The translations under genes and the position numbers were made by a program. This document shows, one piece after another, positions 47,461 to 60,240 of a DNA stretch of 64,000 bases. The stretch lies in the NCBI GenBank assembly GCA_018398815.1, contig CM031628.1, positions 10,159,127 through 10,223,126 on the forward strand. The letters are read 5' to 3'. How positions within the stretch are numbered: position 1 is the stretch's first letter; each line of letters starts with the position of its first letter. The notes beneath the pieces were generated by a model that worked only from the letters and a program-made list of their open reading frames with translations, did not search any database and was not told the origin of the DNA. Source of the DNA: Conus ventricosus. Its lineage: Eukaryota > Mollusca > Gastropoda > Neogastropoda > Conidae.

Positions 47461-47849
47461 GTGGAAAGAAATATAAATTACAAGTGAGTAAAAACCCAGA
47501 GATGCTTTGGGGGAGGGATGTTTCTCGTTGTTCTATGTTGCTCTGTGCTGGTATTCAAAGCGATTTGGTGTTTGAATGTATGGGTGTGCAAATAATGTCA
47601 TCATAGTAACCCAACTTGTTTGTAATTACTGTCTATTCTTTCTTGTCTCATCCAATAACTGTTTCTGATACCAAGGCCACGTCATCAGCCAAAAGAAGAA
47701 TGAAAATCTCCAAAACGTCATTTATGAAATTTGCACCGTGCCTTCCACAGTGTATAACTTCCTGTGTTAGTTCATTAATGAATAATGAAAATACGTAGGA
47801 CAGGGGTACAAATATCGCCCTGTTTCACACCAGAAGTGCAATGTAAGCT

Positions 47850-49459
47850 ACACACAAAAAGTTAAGTATCACTTTCACAAACATTCATAACTGTCAAAAA
47901 TAAGAAAGTCAATGCGTTTGAAGTTTGGCCAGCATTTAATTCCATTCTTTAGTGATAACTATGCACAATTGTCTTCAATCTCGAGCAATCGTTTGGTGTG
48001 TACATTTGATTTAAGTGTGTACGTATCCAAATTTGATTCCCCAAAGTCATTGAAATCACAAGACAGGGCATACTGATGTTCCCAAAAGCTCAGTAAGGCA
48101 TGTACCACCATGGCTTTTCTGGCACTCGACGCAGCGAGTCCTCATCGAGTTGACCAGGTTGGTGAAGATCTCTGTGGAAGCGCCTGCCACTCAGCCTGCA
48201 GCATCTGGTAGAGGTGTTGGGCATCCCTGGGAGGGGGGTGGCTCCTCACTTTGCGATCCAGCCATCCAGAGGTTCTCAATCGGGTTGAGATCGGGACTGC
48301 ATGCTGGCCACTCCATTCTGTTGACTCCAGACTGCTGCAGGAAATCGTTGACCACACTTGCCCTGTGGGGACGAGCGTTGTCATCCTGGTAGACAGCCCT
48401 CTGTCCCATCTGCTGCAGTGATAGGCACAGCCAGCGGTCGAAGGATCTCATCCCAGTATCGGATGCCAGTCAGGTTACCCTGTACATGATACAAGGGTGT
48501 TCTGTGGTGAAGGCTGAAGGCCCCCCGACCATTACAGAACCTCAACCAAAGGCCACTTTTTCTTAGACAGTGGCGTCAATAAAGCGTTGCCTGGGCGCCT
48601 CCAGACCCTCAGTCGGCCGTCGTTGTGGTGAAGGGTTGAAGCGTGATTCATCACTGAACAGGACCTGGGACATTGCTGACGTGTCCACCTCACGTGACGT
48701 GTGCAGAAGGTGCGGCGTGCTGCCTATGGGCTGGAGTTAAGCGTGGCCGTACTGCTGGGCGACGAGAACGGAGATTAAACCCATGTGGCGGTTCCGTATG
48801 GTCTGCTGGCTGATGTTGATGTTAGTAGCCACCCTGAACTGCCTTTGAATGATGCTGGAAAGAGCTGTTCTTGTCTGCAGGGCTTGTCGTCAATGAGACG
48901 ACCGTCACGTGGGGTTGTCTTCTTGGTCGACCAAATTTGCGTCTTTCATGGACAATCCAAAGTGGCTGTGAAGCGTTGAATCAGTCGGACAATGACCGAG
49001 ATGGACACATGAAGTCGCCTGGCCACTTCTCGCTTGGGAACACCATCTTGGAACCATGCAACAGCTCGTCCCCTATCCAACTCGTTTAATTTTCGTCGTG
49101 GAGGCATTGTCAGATCAGGCCTACTACTGGTGAAATGTCTTCTTATAAAGCCAAGCGAGCGACACATAAACAGCAGTGCTTGCACGTGCATAATGGTTTT
49201 TCCATCTGGCAAGTGCAATGTGTTCAGGCAGAACGGTCCAAAACAAGGTCATTTTTTCGCAAGTTTCCGCTTTTCCGTTTGCGGCCCAGCTCAGTAGTAG
49301 AGAATCCTGTGCAATGTTCGCTCTAACACAACATCGTCCACTTACAGCTGAACAAGATTCATGACAATTTGGCTGGACTAAGAATAAATAACAGTAGCGA
49401 ACTGAGTTTATTACGCACCTGTTTTCACATACCGATCCTTAACTTTTTGTGCGTAGTAT
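47850..49459 (-). mobile_element. Tc1/mariner-type transposon inserted in LINE of copy C
   Basis: Inverted ends share CACAAAAAGTTAAG: near 47852-47869 (as acacaaaaagttaag) and reversed near 49440-49458. The flanks rejoin as caatgTATATAGTCTGATA, the uninterrupted sequence present in copy A near 5221 and copy B near 17228, so a TA target was used. It is a different family from the 36147-37760 element, judging by its ends. Confidence 0.87.
48150..49109 (-). pseudogene. Tc1-type transposase, frameshifted (second family)
   Basis: From an ATG near 49109 the protein reads MPPRRKLNELDRGRAVAWF, followed by a helix-turn-helix (KREVARRLHVSISVIVRL). The frame breaks near 48960. The catalytic part in 48451-48191 keeps AVYQDDNARPHRASVV (second D) and SPDLNPIENLW (E). 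The first catalytic D region lies in the broken middle (about 48660-48560) and is not clearly readable. At least two frameshifts; not functional. Confidence 0.8.
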
Positions 49460-52400
49460 ATATAGTCTGATACAGCAGCACCAGATCGTAATTCTTTCCT
49501 TTATACAATCATGCATACTTATAATGCATTTATAAAGCTTTCCATGGACACCATTCTTTAACAGGATAGGTTACGGCAAGGTTCTATTGACTGAAAAAAA
49601 AACCTTCTCGAAGTCAACAAATGCAACATATGATTTACAATTTAAGCAAAACTGTTTTACATAGATAACATTCAGTGTGAAACATGTGATCAACTGTAGA
49701 ATAGTTTTTGTTGACTCCAGCATTGATATTTCCAGGTAATGTTATTTTCTTCCATCCACTCCTGTAATCTCCTGATGGTAATAGTGCTGCACAGTTTACT
49801 GTAAATATTACGCAATGGAATTCCTTTATACGCATCGCCCTTTTTTATACAAAGTGATAACAATTGACTCGGACCAACTTCAGGGATATACCCCTTGATC
49901 AAATAAGGAGTTAAATAATTCAATAATAGCACAACTACAACTTCTTCTTTGGAAATCAGACGGTGTAGATGGACATCGTCGTAATCAAATCAGTGTGGAA
50001 CCAGCATTTTCTTCTAGCAGATCACTGAAATGATGAAACCATGTTTCTAAACTTTTATCATTTTAAGGGCTGCTTCTTTATCTGTAAATTTGGTGGACAC
50101 AATCCCAAAAATGTTTCTGATTGTTTAGAGCATTAAATAATGATGTCAACAGAGTATCAGTATATTGTTTTCTTTTTTTCAAAAAGATGTTTCTGTTCTC
50201 GCTTAGCTTTGCAACAGGCCACACAAGACGGTATTGACAAAGAAACGACGATATTTCTTAATAAAATTGCAACATTTCTTTTGTTAGCTTGGCATTCATA
50301 TTATACCAGTTGTCTTCTTTTTGACATTTTCCAGTACAAATCTGTTTCTTCATACATTCCCCAGCCTCTTTTATACAAGCATTTAACACAAACATTTAAT
50401 GCTTCTTCCAAAGTTGTTCTCAACCAGTCTTACAGCCTCTCTCTATGCGCGTTTGCTTTTCATCGGAAAGGATTACATCTTCAAACAATTCAGCATGAAC
50501 TTCTCTCCAGACGATTTGTTTTGTCACTGCACCTGTTGTTTACCTGTGCGTACTTACAGTTACGACATGGGGAAGCGAACTTCAGTCATAAAGGCATGTT
50601 GTCAGATTCTGTTCTGTCACACACACATCTCACAACTATGAGAAGTAATAAAAAAAACAAGTCATAGGACATCACAAGTAGTCATTCACGCTGCTACCGC
50701 TGTCCGATGTGCATGTGTAGCGACTTGAAGGTGGCCCTTTCCCACACCATTTAAGATACACAATTTCCATGCAGTGCACATGGCAATCAACAGTTTTCCA
50801 TAAATCTTCAGGACAACATCGTCTGAATTTCGTACATTCAGTGGTCACTTTTGTGTTGATCATTGTATGTAAACAAGCTTCCTTCAAAATCACATGACAA
50901 ATTTGAGTTCTACTGTTCTACATCCTCATCATTGTTAACAGAAAGTAAACAGCTACAGAGATATTCTCCTAAAAAGGAACTCGCATTTCCTTTATCAAAA
51001 TAAGAATAGTAGGGCCACTCCTCTGGAGGTACAGATGCACATACACATGACATGTTTTAAGGTGCCAAGCAAAGATTTATCAACAATATGAGCACAAAAC
51101 CAGATCCAACATCCAAAGGTGAGGGGAAAAAAGCCGGGGGGGGGGGGGGGGTCAAATCTTATTTCTAACAAGACACATCAGCCCACCGGAACACCTTCTG
51201 CGTCCCGTAAAACTTTGATATACGTGTAAAATAAACTGTGCACACCCAGAGAAACACAGGCGTCTGTAAAACATCCACAAATGTCTTGCCAAAACAAATG
51301 AAATCAAAATCAGAAACATAGGGAAAATAAAAATGATTATTCTAACGTTTAAGAAAGAAACTATTAACATTGCTGAGACGAAACAAACACAGTATCATTT
51401 TCTTACAAGTCACCACAACATAATCGATCACTTTTAGAGAACAAAGACATCAAATAGACATTTCCATCAGACACATCACCATCTGTGTTACTAACAATTT
51501 GAACCAGCACTGACATTACTGGGTTTTCCTCACAACACACCATCTTAACGGATCGTTTCACGAGCTGCTGATGTACAACACTGGGTTGAAACAACCAGTG
51601 TCGCTCTCTGTTGATTCCCTTTACGTTGAGGACACATATATAACGATTATGTTTTGAGACTGGCCGAGTTCCTACCTTAATTCAATGTTCATTATTAGCA
51701 CCTATGGTGAATCACTTGCCATCGATGAGAAGGAAAATAAAGACTAACGCAGCGCGTTCACCATCACAACTGGTTTTCATGGGGTGCAGTGACCATTTTT
51801 TTTTCCTTAGGTCTCGCATCCTAATTGAGAAGGCCTGTCCAGTGAAAATGTTTGTTCCTTACAGTTCGCATTTTTGCACTGAGGATTTCCAGCTTCTGCT
51901 TGTAAAAATAAAAATAACAACAACAAAAAAAAAGAAAGAAAGAAAAATCGAGCAATCACGGGAGAGTCCTCCCTATTGTTCAGTCGATGTCCCCTGTCGA
52001 GTTCAAAATCCCGAGACACTGTAATGTATTAGAAATGAGGTCCTCCAACATATTTCGCAGTCCAAGGAGTCTCATTTTCCCGACGTTGTCGGTCCATAGT
52101 TAATGAGGCTAAAACCACTCGGATCCCCCCTTTCACTGGTCTTCATCTCAAGCTTCTCCATCTTCTTGATCAAGTCTTGGTTCTGCTGCCGTAAGCTGGA
52201 GACCTCCTCCCGTAGCCATTTCAGCTCCTCCTGCATGGCAGCTTTATTCCTCACGAAGGGCATGCATGTCCTGCTTCACATCTTTTGAGCTTCGCGTCAA
52301 ATTTACACTCCATGGAGTTCGCTTGCCCATGATGTCAAACAGGGAAGATTCCTTTTCGTCGTGAGGGTGGCCAGGTTTCTCCATACTGGCCCCCTGCTGG

Positions 52401-53211
52401 CGCTCATCACTGGCGCTGGTCATGTGGGTTTGCCTGGTGCTGTCTGTGGCTGGGAGAGTTTAGGTTGCTCTCCAGTCACCACACGAAGAAGGCAAAACTC
52501 CCCAGAACAAATAGGAGAGGAGCTGTCCAACACAGCACCGTCACCTCAGCACATTTGTGTCAACATGGCGACACGCAAAGCTGATTTATCCTAGCCTGTT
52601 TAACATAAAATTTTAAAATACAAACAGGATTCCTTCACATGCTACTCGGAACTCCACAGATCAAGAAGACACGTAAAGTCTGTGCACCACTCTAAAGACA
52701 AATGCAACTCCTGATAAGCCAAATTATCAATTAACTGGCAGTGCACTTGATGCACGAATTCTCACATAAAACAGAATTACTTCAGACTGAAGGTTCAGAC
52801 ATCAAGAAAGACTTGACACAGTAATGAGGATTTTTATCGAAAGTGGGGTGAGAGATGTTCAGATTCTTAACTCGAACTGGCGGCACTGATAGCTGAGGTG
52901 AGTGATAGAGTGAAGAGGTGGTGGTGATAATGATGGCACAGCGCAACCCAAGCAAAGAGGAGAACGTGTACTGGACATGGCAGAGGAAGAGGTTCTGAGG
53001 TTCATGATGCAAGACTGGCATCACGATATTCGAATTGGTCCTGCTGCGCTTCCTTTAACTGGTGAACATGATTTGCCCACATCACAAGAATGCCACGCCC
53101 CTTCAGGTATGTCAGAAAACGAATCGTCTGCCACACGTGGTCAAGTCAAGGCTTTCTGGCAATGGTGTGTACATTTCATCATATTACTGTTTATGTTTTC
53201 TTTGTATCTCA

Positions 53212-53229
53212 CTCACACACACATATGCG

Positions 53230-53288
<59 letters not shown>
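53212..53288. repeat. Second (CA)n microsatellite, copy C
   Basis: A shorter array than in copies A and B, with a TATGCGTCT interruption near 53225. Confidence 0.95.
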
Positions 53289-53290
<2 letters not shown>

Positions 53291-53979
53291 ATGAATTTAT
53301 TGACAATTATAATTATCGTACGTTAACGTGTTTTCAGTAACAGCATGGGTGAGTAAAATACAGAGAATAGTGGCGGGAAATGCTTCTCTTCCACCTCTTC
53401 ATCCTGTGTGACAAACTAGCCCCCTTGCTCTCATTGATATCACGTTGTACAAAATCATGTTGAGTATTAGTACAGCAAGCGAGCCAGTGTGTACATAGTG
53501 TGATGGTGTATATTTTTAGTTACTTCTTTTTTGTTTTAAATCTGTGATTGGTGTCAATGCAAGTAGATAATAAAGTGTCCTACAGGCTATAATATGAATT
53601 GAATCATATTCGGACATTACTTTGTTTATGTTGTGGTGTGAACAGACTGTTACAAGACTGTGCTTCCCTGGATACATAGGACAGACATCTGCGTGTATCA
53701 ATTCGAAATAAAAAAGGGATGTTCTTCACCTGGTTTCCGAGAAGATGAAAGATGAAAGTAGAAGTTTGAATTTCACCCCAACTAATTTCAAGATGTTTCT
53801 TACCAGTTCTGAACTTTTCATGGCTTACTCTTAGTTTCTTTTATGATTTTATTTTATTACCTTTACAAATGGTCTGCCCGTAGGGTAGTAAAGGGGGAAA
53901 CTGCCCGTACCGAGTGAGTTTTAAACCGCAAAATGTACCAGTCATCACAACAAGGCTAACAGCATGTTCCTCTTCTTTC

Positions 53980-56900
53980 TGACTGCTTTTCTTTATTCTC
54001 TGCGTTCATCTTATCAGCGTTCATTGATGGTGTTGACAGCTGGAACGACCAAGCCCAAGTTTTTTGGGATACAGCGTCAACATCGAAGTCAAGTCCAACA
54101 TCATCGTTTATTGAGAATTCACTTCAGCATCACTTCACTTTATGTTGAAATTTCTAGTAGTCTGATCTGCTTTTAGCTTTCTCCGGGTTTTGATAACAGC
54201 TTTCTCAGGTGAGTTCACCTGGTCACCTGGCCTATGTAAAAATCGTCATCATTGTAGACACTTACTCACTGTCTTTGTCTTTCATATGCACATAAATTTA
54301 TTACTTACTGGCTGTCTTCAGATAAATCACAGTCAGACTCACTATCACTATGTGTGATATCCCTTTTTCTTTTTGAGCGCAGCTTAAATTTATCCTCAAG
54401 GACCATCCGCCCAACTCCTGTATGGTTAAAAGATGATTTTTTGGAGGCAGGCCAATACGCGTCTTTGCTGTCGGTCAGTTTTAACCCAGTCTTGTTTCCA
54501 TATCCTTCGCCCCCACATTCTGATACCTTTTGTTGTTCTTTAATGTCAATAACATGATGCTGCACTGGTTTCTAAACATCCTTAGGACGTCTGCAAGGAA
54601 CGCCTTTGTTTTGTATCGCTCATTGATATTTTGCTTTCATACAAGCCTTTCTGTCTGTCTGTTTTGCCCCCCATTTTCTGCAGCACGTTCTCAAATTTGA
54701 ATCCTGACTATTTTTTTTCTTGCATTTGTGTCTTTTCTCATAAGCGTTTTTGGCTTGCTGTTTGGCAAACTTCAGTGATAGCAGCACTCTGAAACTTGTG
54801 TCTTGTTTTCCATATTTCCAAAGACTGTTCTCTTTAAACATATCATCATCATTCTCTTGCCCTTGATGGGCGTAGAGGAAGATGAGGAGACACTCTCGAA
54901 GCCAGGCACCCCCATCCGGCCCTGTCCTCTGCCTGTCGCATCAGCGTAGGGCATCCATCCTGGTCCATTCTTTGATGTTGTCCATCCGCATTGGCTTGTC
55001 GTCCCCTTCGTCTGCCACCTTCCAGCGTGCCCTGATATACTTTTTTGGGCAGTGAATTGTGGGTAAGACTGCCCAAACACGACAGTTTCCCTTTCTTGAC
55101 TGTTCCAAGGGGGGTTCTTGGGGCCTGCAAGTGGTATTTGGCTCCTCAAAAGGTCGTTTGTTTTCCCCCGAGCGCCCCTGGCATTTGTTTCAAACGTTGG
55201 TTTTCCTTGGTGGTTTGTGCTGTCATGTCCAGCTTTCGACCCTAAGCAGGATGGACAGCCCCAGGACTTGTACGCTTCATCTTTGTGGGGAAAGCTGACT
55301 CCCGCTCTTCCAATCTTGTTTAGCTTTCCTTTGTGGTTGCGACGTAGCTGGTCTTGTTTTGTTGTAGAGCGCCGTTTTTGGTGAGAGTGGCGCCAAGGTT
55401 TTTAAAAAGCCCCCATTTTCAAGCTTTGCCCGTTCAGTGTTTTTCAGCATGGGTGTTGGTTGTGCTTTGCCGGACTTTTTTTTTTTGTGCCATTCCATAA
55501 TGCCCTCCCCTTTCTTCCAGTCTCTTTGTCGGTCTTGTAGTTCTTCGTTGTTTGCCCCCCATCGGTCGAGTCATCGGGGACCTCAGATTATTGAGGTTCT
55601 TCCTCGAGGGAGACGTGAGTGGAAGTCATGGGGGGTTTCACGATGATGTTTTCCAGGAAGAGATTGAACGTGGGGAGATAGCAGGCAGCCTTGACGGACC
55701 CCAAAACTGTGGTCTTGAAGTAGTCCCCCTTTGGTTGTTGAGGGGGCTGCGCTGCTTTGGGGGGTTTAAAAAGCGCCCTGGTGGTTTGGACGAACCCTCC
55801 CTATCCAAAATTTTGAGCCCCCTGACAGACCCCTTTTGCCCCACCCGCAAAAAGCTTTTTAAAGTCAATGAAGTTTGTGGGGGAAAGGGCTCTTGATGTT
55901 GCTGTTTTCTCCATCGTATCCGGCAGGTGAAGTTGTTCTACTGTGCTTCTGCTGCCCTGAACCGCTTGTTCTTCCCCCCAGGGGTTTTCCGCCTTTTCTT
56001 CATCGTTCAAATGACTCTGGCTGATTTTACTGGTGTGGCTAATGGATTTTTGTTCTGTAGTTCTGGATTGGCGTGATTTCCCTTTTTGGGCGGGGGATGT
56101 GAGTGATTTGGGCCCTTCTGTGGGCCACTGTTTTTGTCTCCCAGATTTCTGACAAACGATGTTATAGAGGACCAATTTCCCTTCCCCCCTGTTTGAGCAG
56201 CCTTTTGGGATATGTTTTCTCCAGGTGATTTCCCTGCCGGAAGGCTGCCGATGGCTTCTTCAACCCTTTTTCATCACTGGTAGTGGTGGGATTCCCTTGA
56301 TGGGGTTGGTCCCCCCCAAAAGACTGTGTCTGGCTGTAAGGGTAGTGGGAAAGTTCCTGGCAGTACTGTGTCCCTCTGTTCAAAACGCGGGTTTTTTGTC
56401 ACGCTCGCCTGAGGATCCTCGAGACGGGCGATCTTTTTTTGCTCTTTTGGTGAGGGTTTTTTAGTGTGGTGAAGGAAAAGTTTCGTTTCCTTTTCATGCC
56501 TTTTCCCATGTTTGCATGATTATTGATCCATTGTTTTTGGTTCAAACATTTCCTTCTTTACAAGGTTTTTGGTTTTTTCGATGTGGGCGGGTTTTTCAGG
56601 GTGGAATTTTTCGTATTCTTCAGTGATCTTCTTTTGTCGCAAGGGGCAAGGATGTTGTTTTTAGTCCATGCTTGGTGTTTCTTCTTGTCGCCAAGTACCT
56701 TCTTGCGTTTCGCGGGGTGCCCCATTGAGGTTTGTGAGGTCTTGATGTCATTGTCCAGAGGTTGAGTGATATTTCTTCTGCGTTGCCTTTGGGAACTTTC
56801 TTTCCATACATGCCAGAGAAATCAGCTCGCTTTTCTCCTAACAGTCTCTGCAGCTCTCTTGCAGTGCTGGCTTGATCACATCAGTATCAGAGGCAGACGT

Positions 56901-57190
56901 CTTGAGGACAAGGACCAAAAAGGACTTTCCACCTCAAACTCCCTATTAAAAAGGCCTGGAAAATCAGAGGTTCAATTCGTTAGTTGAGCCATTGCACCAG
57001 TCTCTGGAATTTGTTCCACCAGCAGATGAACATACACATAAAACTGTGCACAGGGCACTTTGCTGTTGAAGAGATTCATGTAAGGACTGTGACACATAAG
57101 TACAGGAGCGCAATGGAACATATCAGAGTTAACAGTTTGGGGTCTTCGAGGTTTACCACACTTTGCAGTTTAAAGGTTTTTTTTCTTTCT
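53980..57190 (-). pseudogene. Uncharacterised protein remnant, reverse strand (copy C, split)
   Basis: Counterpart of 21780-23140. The N-terminal part (57190-56767) has LLTLICSIALLYLCVT and the MYGKKVPKGNAEE segment (about 56811). The C-terminal part (about 54837-53980) has KFAKQQAKNAYEKRHKCKKK, QHHVIDIKEQQKVSECG, KLTDSKDAYWPASKKSSFNH and SDSESDCDLSEDSQ. A LINE fragment lies between them. Read with copy B it looks like a once real gene with a basic middle and acidic Ser-rich part. Function unknown. Confidence 0.4.
54838..56766 (-). mobile_element. LINE fragment (RT to 3' end), only in copy C
   Basis: The minus strand reads, in broken frames: EEQAVQGSRSTVEQLHLPD (RT finger region, about 55990); FIDFKKLF (RT, usually FIDFKKAFD, about 55870); TFNLFLENIIVK (about 55660); then the C-terminal GTLEGGRRRGRQ (about 54990), MRQAEDRAGWG, and an end PLRPSRARE with stop at 54849. 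It finishes in a short GAT-repeat tail (54833-54850). This is a non-LTR retrotransposon of a clade different from the unit LINE. Copy B has an uninterrupted equivalent at about 22650-22695, with about 40 bases missing in copy C. Confidence 0.75.
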
Positions 57191-57619
57191 TTCTTTTTTC
57201 TTTCTTTTTTCTGTCCGTCATCAGAAGTAATTGTTATTCTTTTTGTTGTGATTGTTTTAATCCATAGTGTCTTCCTTCCCAGAGCCTCGTTTCCATTCCA
57301 TATGCATTTTGCACCCACTTGCAGGAGAAATGTCACCGTCTGTTCTTTTTTTATTTTCACTGCCTTAATGTTGTTTGTCCCACTTTAAAAAGACAAAAAG
57401 AGTTCAAAACGCACAGTGTTTCTTTTCTGGTGTATTGTCTCTTTTGTTCAGCCAAACAATAACTTTTTGTGTGTGATCCTAAAATATATGAAACATAATA
57501 TTTTTGCTGTTCAGCTAAACAAATGAACTAGTGACATGGTAGCATATAGTCAACAGAGGTTTTCAGCTCGAAACACATGAAGTAGTGACATAATAGTGAA
57601 TAGTGAACAGAAAAACACA

Positions 57620-59631
57620 TGTTACAGTGCTACACTTCAGTCCAGTTTTGTGATGGCCATGTGGACTGTGTCAATGAGGATGATGAAGCCATATGTCCAT
57701 ATATCAAGCCACTACAAGAAGGAAAGCCCTTGACTCCTCCTGCTGTGATTGACTTTGTACAATCTGGCAAAACCACCATCACCTCTCACTAACAGACGGA
57801 TGGGCAATCACCATGGTTTTATGCTTGTCCAGACACTCACTACCAATGTGCACGTAATGGTTATTGTCTTCCCACCTACACCAGATGTAACGGTTTTTAT
57901 GACTGCCCCTACCATGAAGACGAAGCAGGCTGTGACAGCTATACCTGTCCAGGTCAATATCGCTGCTTTGATCCAGGTCTGTTTACATCCAAGCCCGGTA
58001 TGTGATGGAATCTATCAATGTCCGAGATCTGAAGATGAGCTGTTGTGTGGCCTGCACTGTCCACACCATTGCACGTGCTATGGACTGGCCTTCACGTGTC
58101 CACGACCTTTCTGGGCTGTAGATTATTCCGAGCTGCGATATTTGAACGCAAGTGGTAGTGGCATGACTCTCTCACGACTAGGGGCCAATATCATGTTGAT
58201 GTTTCTCTGTCTTTCTAACTGTCACTTGCAAAATCTTACCCGTATAACTCTGCCCAATCTTTTCACCCTGGATTTGAGTTTTAACAGACTGGCCATCATC
58301 CCTTCTCCATGTTTTACATGGCTCGCCTAATTTGAAAACATTGGTTTTATCAAATAATCCTATAATGTACTTTGGGGCAGACGCTATAAATAACAACAAT
58401 CCAGTTGAACAAATCCGAATGCTAGATTTGTCAGTGACCAATCTGTACACATTGGACGGATGGATATCCATCATCTTTCCCTCATTAATTTTGCTTAATC
58501 TTCACACAGTGGTAACCAGCGTGTTAGTGGCAGAGGATTTCAACCAATGAGAAAGCTTCAGGTTCTGGACATGAGGGGATGCCGATGACAGAGATTGACA
58601 AAGAACTCCTGCAAGGTCTGGACCAACTGCACACAGTATATGGTGACAACCACAAATTGTGCTGTGTGGCCACACTTCTACCAGGCGTCACCAACTGCCA
58701 GGCTCCAAGAGATGAAATATCGTCTGTCAGGATCTGCTGAAATTTTAACACTTATAGAGTGTGCTTGGCTGTGTTCAGTTTTCCTGGCATTGGTAGGCAA
58801 TAGTGTGAGTTTTTGTTTTCCGGTCTCTGTTCTTCTTTCAAAGAAATACTTCGTCGGCTTCCGCGTCTTCGTCCTTCACCTGTGTGTGTCTGACTTTCTG
58901 ATGGGCGTTTACTGACAATTATAGGAGTGGCTGATGTATTTTACAAAATCGTTTATGTTTGGGGGACACGTCATGGAGACACAGTGTTTCTGCACGTTTG
59001 GCTGGCTTTCTCTCATTACTCTCTTGTGAGGTGTCTGCATTTATCATTTGTTTGATTACCTTGGATCGATTCCTTGTTGTTCATTTCCCACTGAGCTTCT
59101 TACACTTTGAAGGTGGAATGCGCAACTTGTCACCTGCTTGTCTTGGATCATGGGTTTCTTTCTTGCAGTTGTTTCCATTGCTACCTGGTATGGGTCATTG
59201 GGAATTCTATAGTCAGACACAGATCTGCATTCCTTTGCCCATCATCCGAAGAACGTTTGCTGGTCATAACTATTCCTTTGGGATTATGATCGTATTTAAC
59301 TTTGTTCTGTTTCTGACCATTGCTTTTGGCCAGATAGCTATCTATTGGTCAGTACAGGCAAACACACTTAACATGGCCGAAACACTCAGCGTTCTCAGGA
59401 CACAGATATAGCCCGACGACTGTTCGTGATCGCCATGTCAGATTTTCTCTGCGGGTTTCCTGTTGGTCTACTGGGGCTTTTGGCTTCACAAGGAGTCCCT
59501 GTTTATGGAGAGGTAAACCCGTTGCTACAACCCATTATTGTAATGCCATTGAATCGGCTCTGAATCCTTTCCTGTACACGATAAAACGTGCTCCTGCAAA
59601 GACGAGAGCAAAGGAAACAAGAACAGCTTGA
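57620..59631 (+). pseudogene. GRL101-like receptor, LDLa-LRR-7TM region (copy C, best 7TM)
   Basis: LDLa modules lie at 57640-58060 (CDGHVDCVNEDDEAIC; CNGFYDCPYHEDEAGC; third broken near 57970). Next come the LRR cap CPHHCTCYGLAFTCP, LRRs (LFTLDLSFNRLAII; LVLSNNPIMYFGAD; MLDLSVTNLYTLDG), a hinge with KLCC and APRDEISS, then TM1-TM2 (LALVGNSV, FVLHLCVSDFLMGVY). TM3-TM5 is intact in 58959-59411 with LDRFLVVHFP (DRY motif variant), HNYSFGIMIVFNFVLF and FGQIAIYWSVQ. TM6-TM7 follows at 59415-59631 with LFVIAMSDFLCGFPVGLLGL, NPFLYT (NPxxY) and a stop after KETRTA. About six frameshifts separate the parts. Unless these are consensus errors the gene is dead. Predicted product: plasma-membrane class A receptor of the LGR type C kind; ligand unknown. 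Confidence 0.8.
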
Positions 59632-60240
59632 GAATGGATTGAATAAAGGGGAAAAAATCTTTTCAGTGCAGGTGATACCTCCATTCACAAGAGTTTAACT
59701 GATGCAAAAATTTGCATTAAATAAACACTTTTGATGTGCACATTTGGGCCTTTTACACTCAAGTCATTTAATCGTTGACAGTTCGTCTCTTTATCGTTGT
59801 TGGTGTAAAGTGGGTTCCCCGTGAGCGAGAAAACTTTTCAGTAATTAACTCTCTGATCTATCTTTGTGGAGTGGGGAGGGGGGGGATGCAAGGGGGAATA
59901 ATCTTTTGTGTGAAACCTTAAAATTGCCACAATTCCTTTCACCTTCTCCAGGGCTTCCTTATGGATTGGTGTTGGCAAATTTGGTCTCTGACTCCAAAGG
60001 GGATTGGTTTGGCCTGAAAGGAAAAAATTTTATAGAGTAGGGGGGTTTGGGGGGGGGAGTGGGATGAGGGGTTAGTCCATGAAGTAATGTGATGATTGGT
60101 GCCCCTTGAATCGAAACATACACTAAATCCAAGGCATTCCGGACTTGTCCAGTTACACATTTTTTCCCCAAATTTTAATAATATATATATATATTTATAT
60201 ATATATAATATTTATATATTTATATATTTTATAAACAAGT
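59632..60240. other. Receptor 3' flank, copy C
   Basis: Non-coding; contains an aataaa-type signal near 59720 (cattaaataaacac) that may serve as the polyadenylation signal, and ends in an AT-rich array (about 60178-60235). This is the undisturbed version of the site where Helitrons A and B have entered copies B and D. Confidence 0.6.

Larger units (their letters stand above)
47640..52560 (-). mobile_element. LINE, truncated, copy C, split by a Tc1-type element
   Basis: Same element as in copies A and B: ORF1-like at about 52375-51870, endonuclease-like at about 51370-50650 and RT-like at about 50530-49460 plus 47850-47640. The Tc1-type transposon 47850-49459 lies inside the RT region. The frame 49932-49690 shows LLNYLTPYLIKGYIPEVGPS leading into GIPLRNIYSKLCSTI, a normal RT start region. 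Confidence 0.75.
39466..60240. repeat. Tandem duplication unit, copy C (expanded by insertions)
   Basis: Homology to copy B starts near 39466 (caaagactgaaaaagcagc) and runs through the same landmarks to 60240. It is longer because of an anomalous block (41822-45050), a Tc1-type element (47850-49459) and a second LINE (54838-56766). It is more divergent from A and B than they are from each other. 41400-47000 is poorly resolved. Confidence 0.88.
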
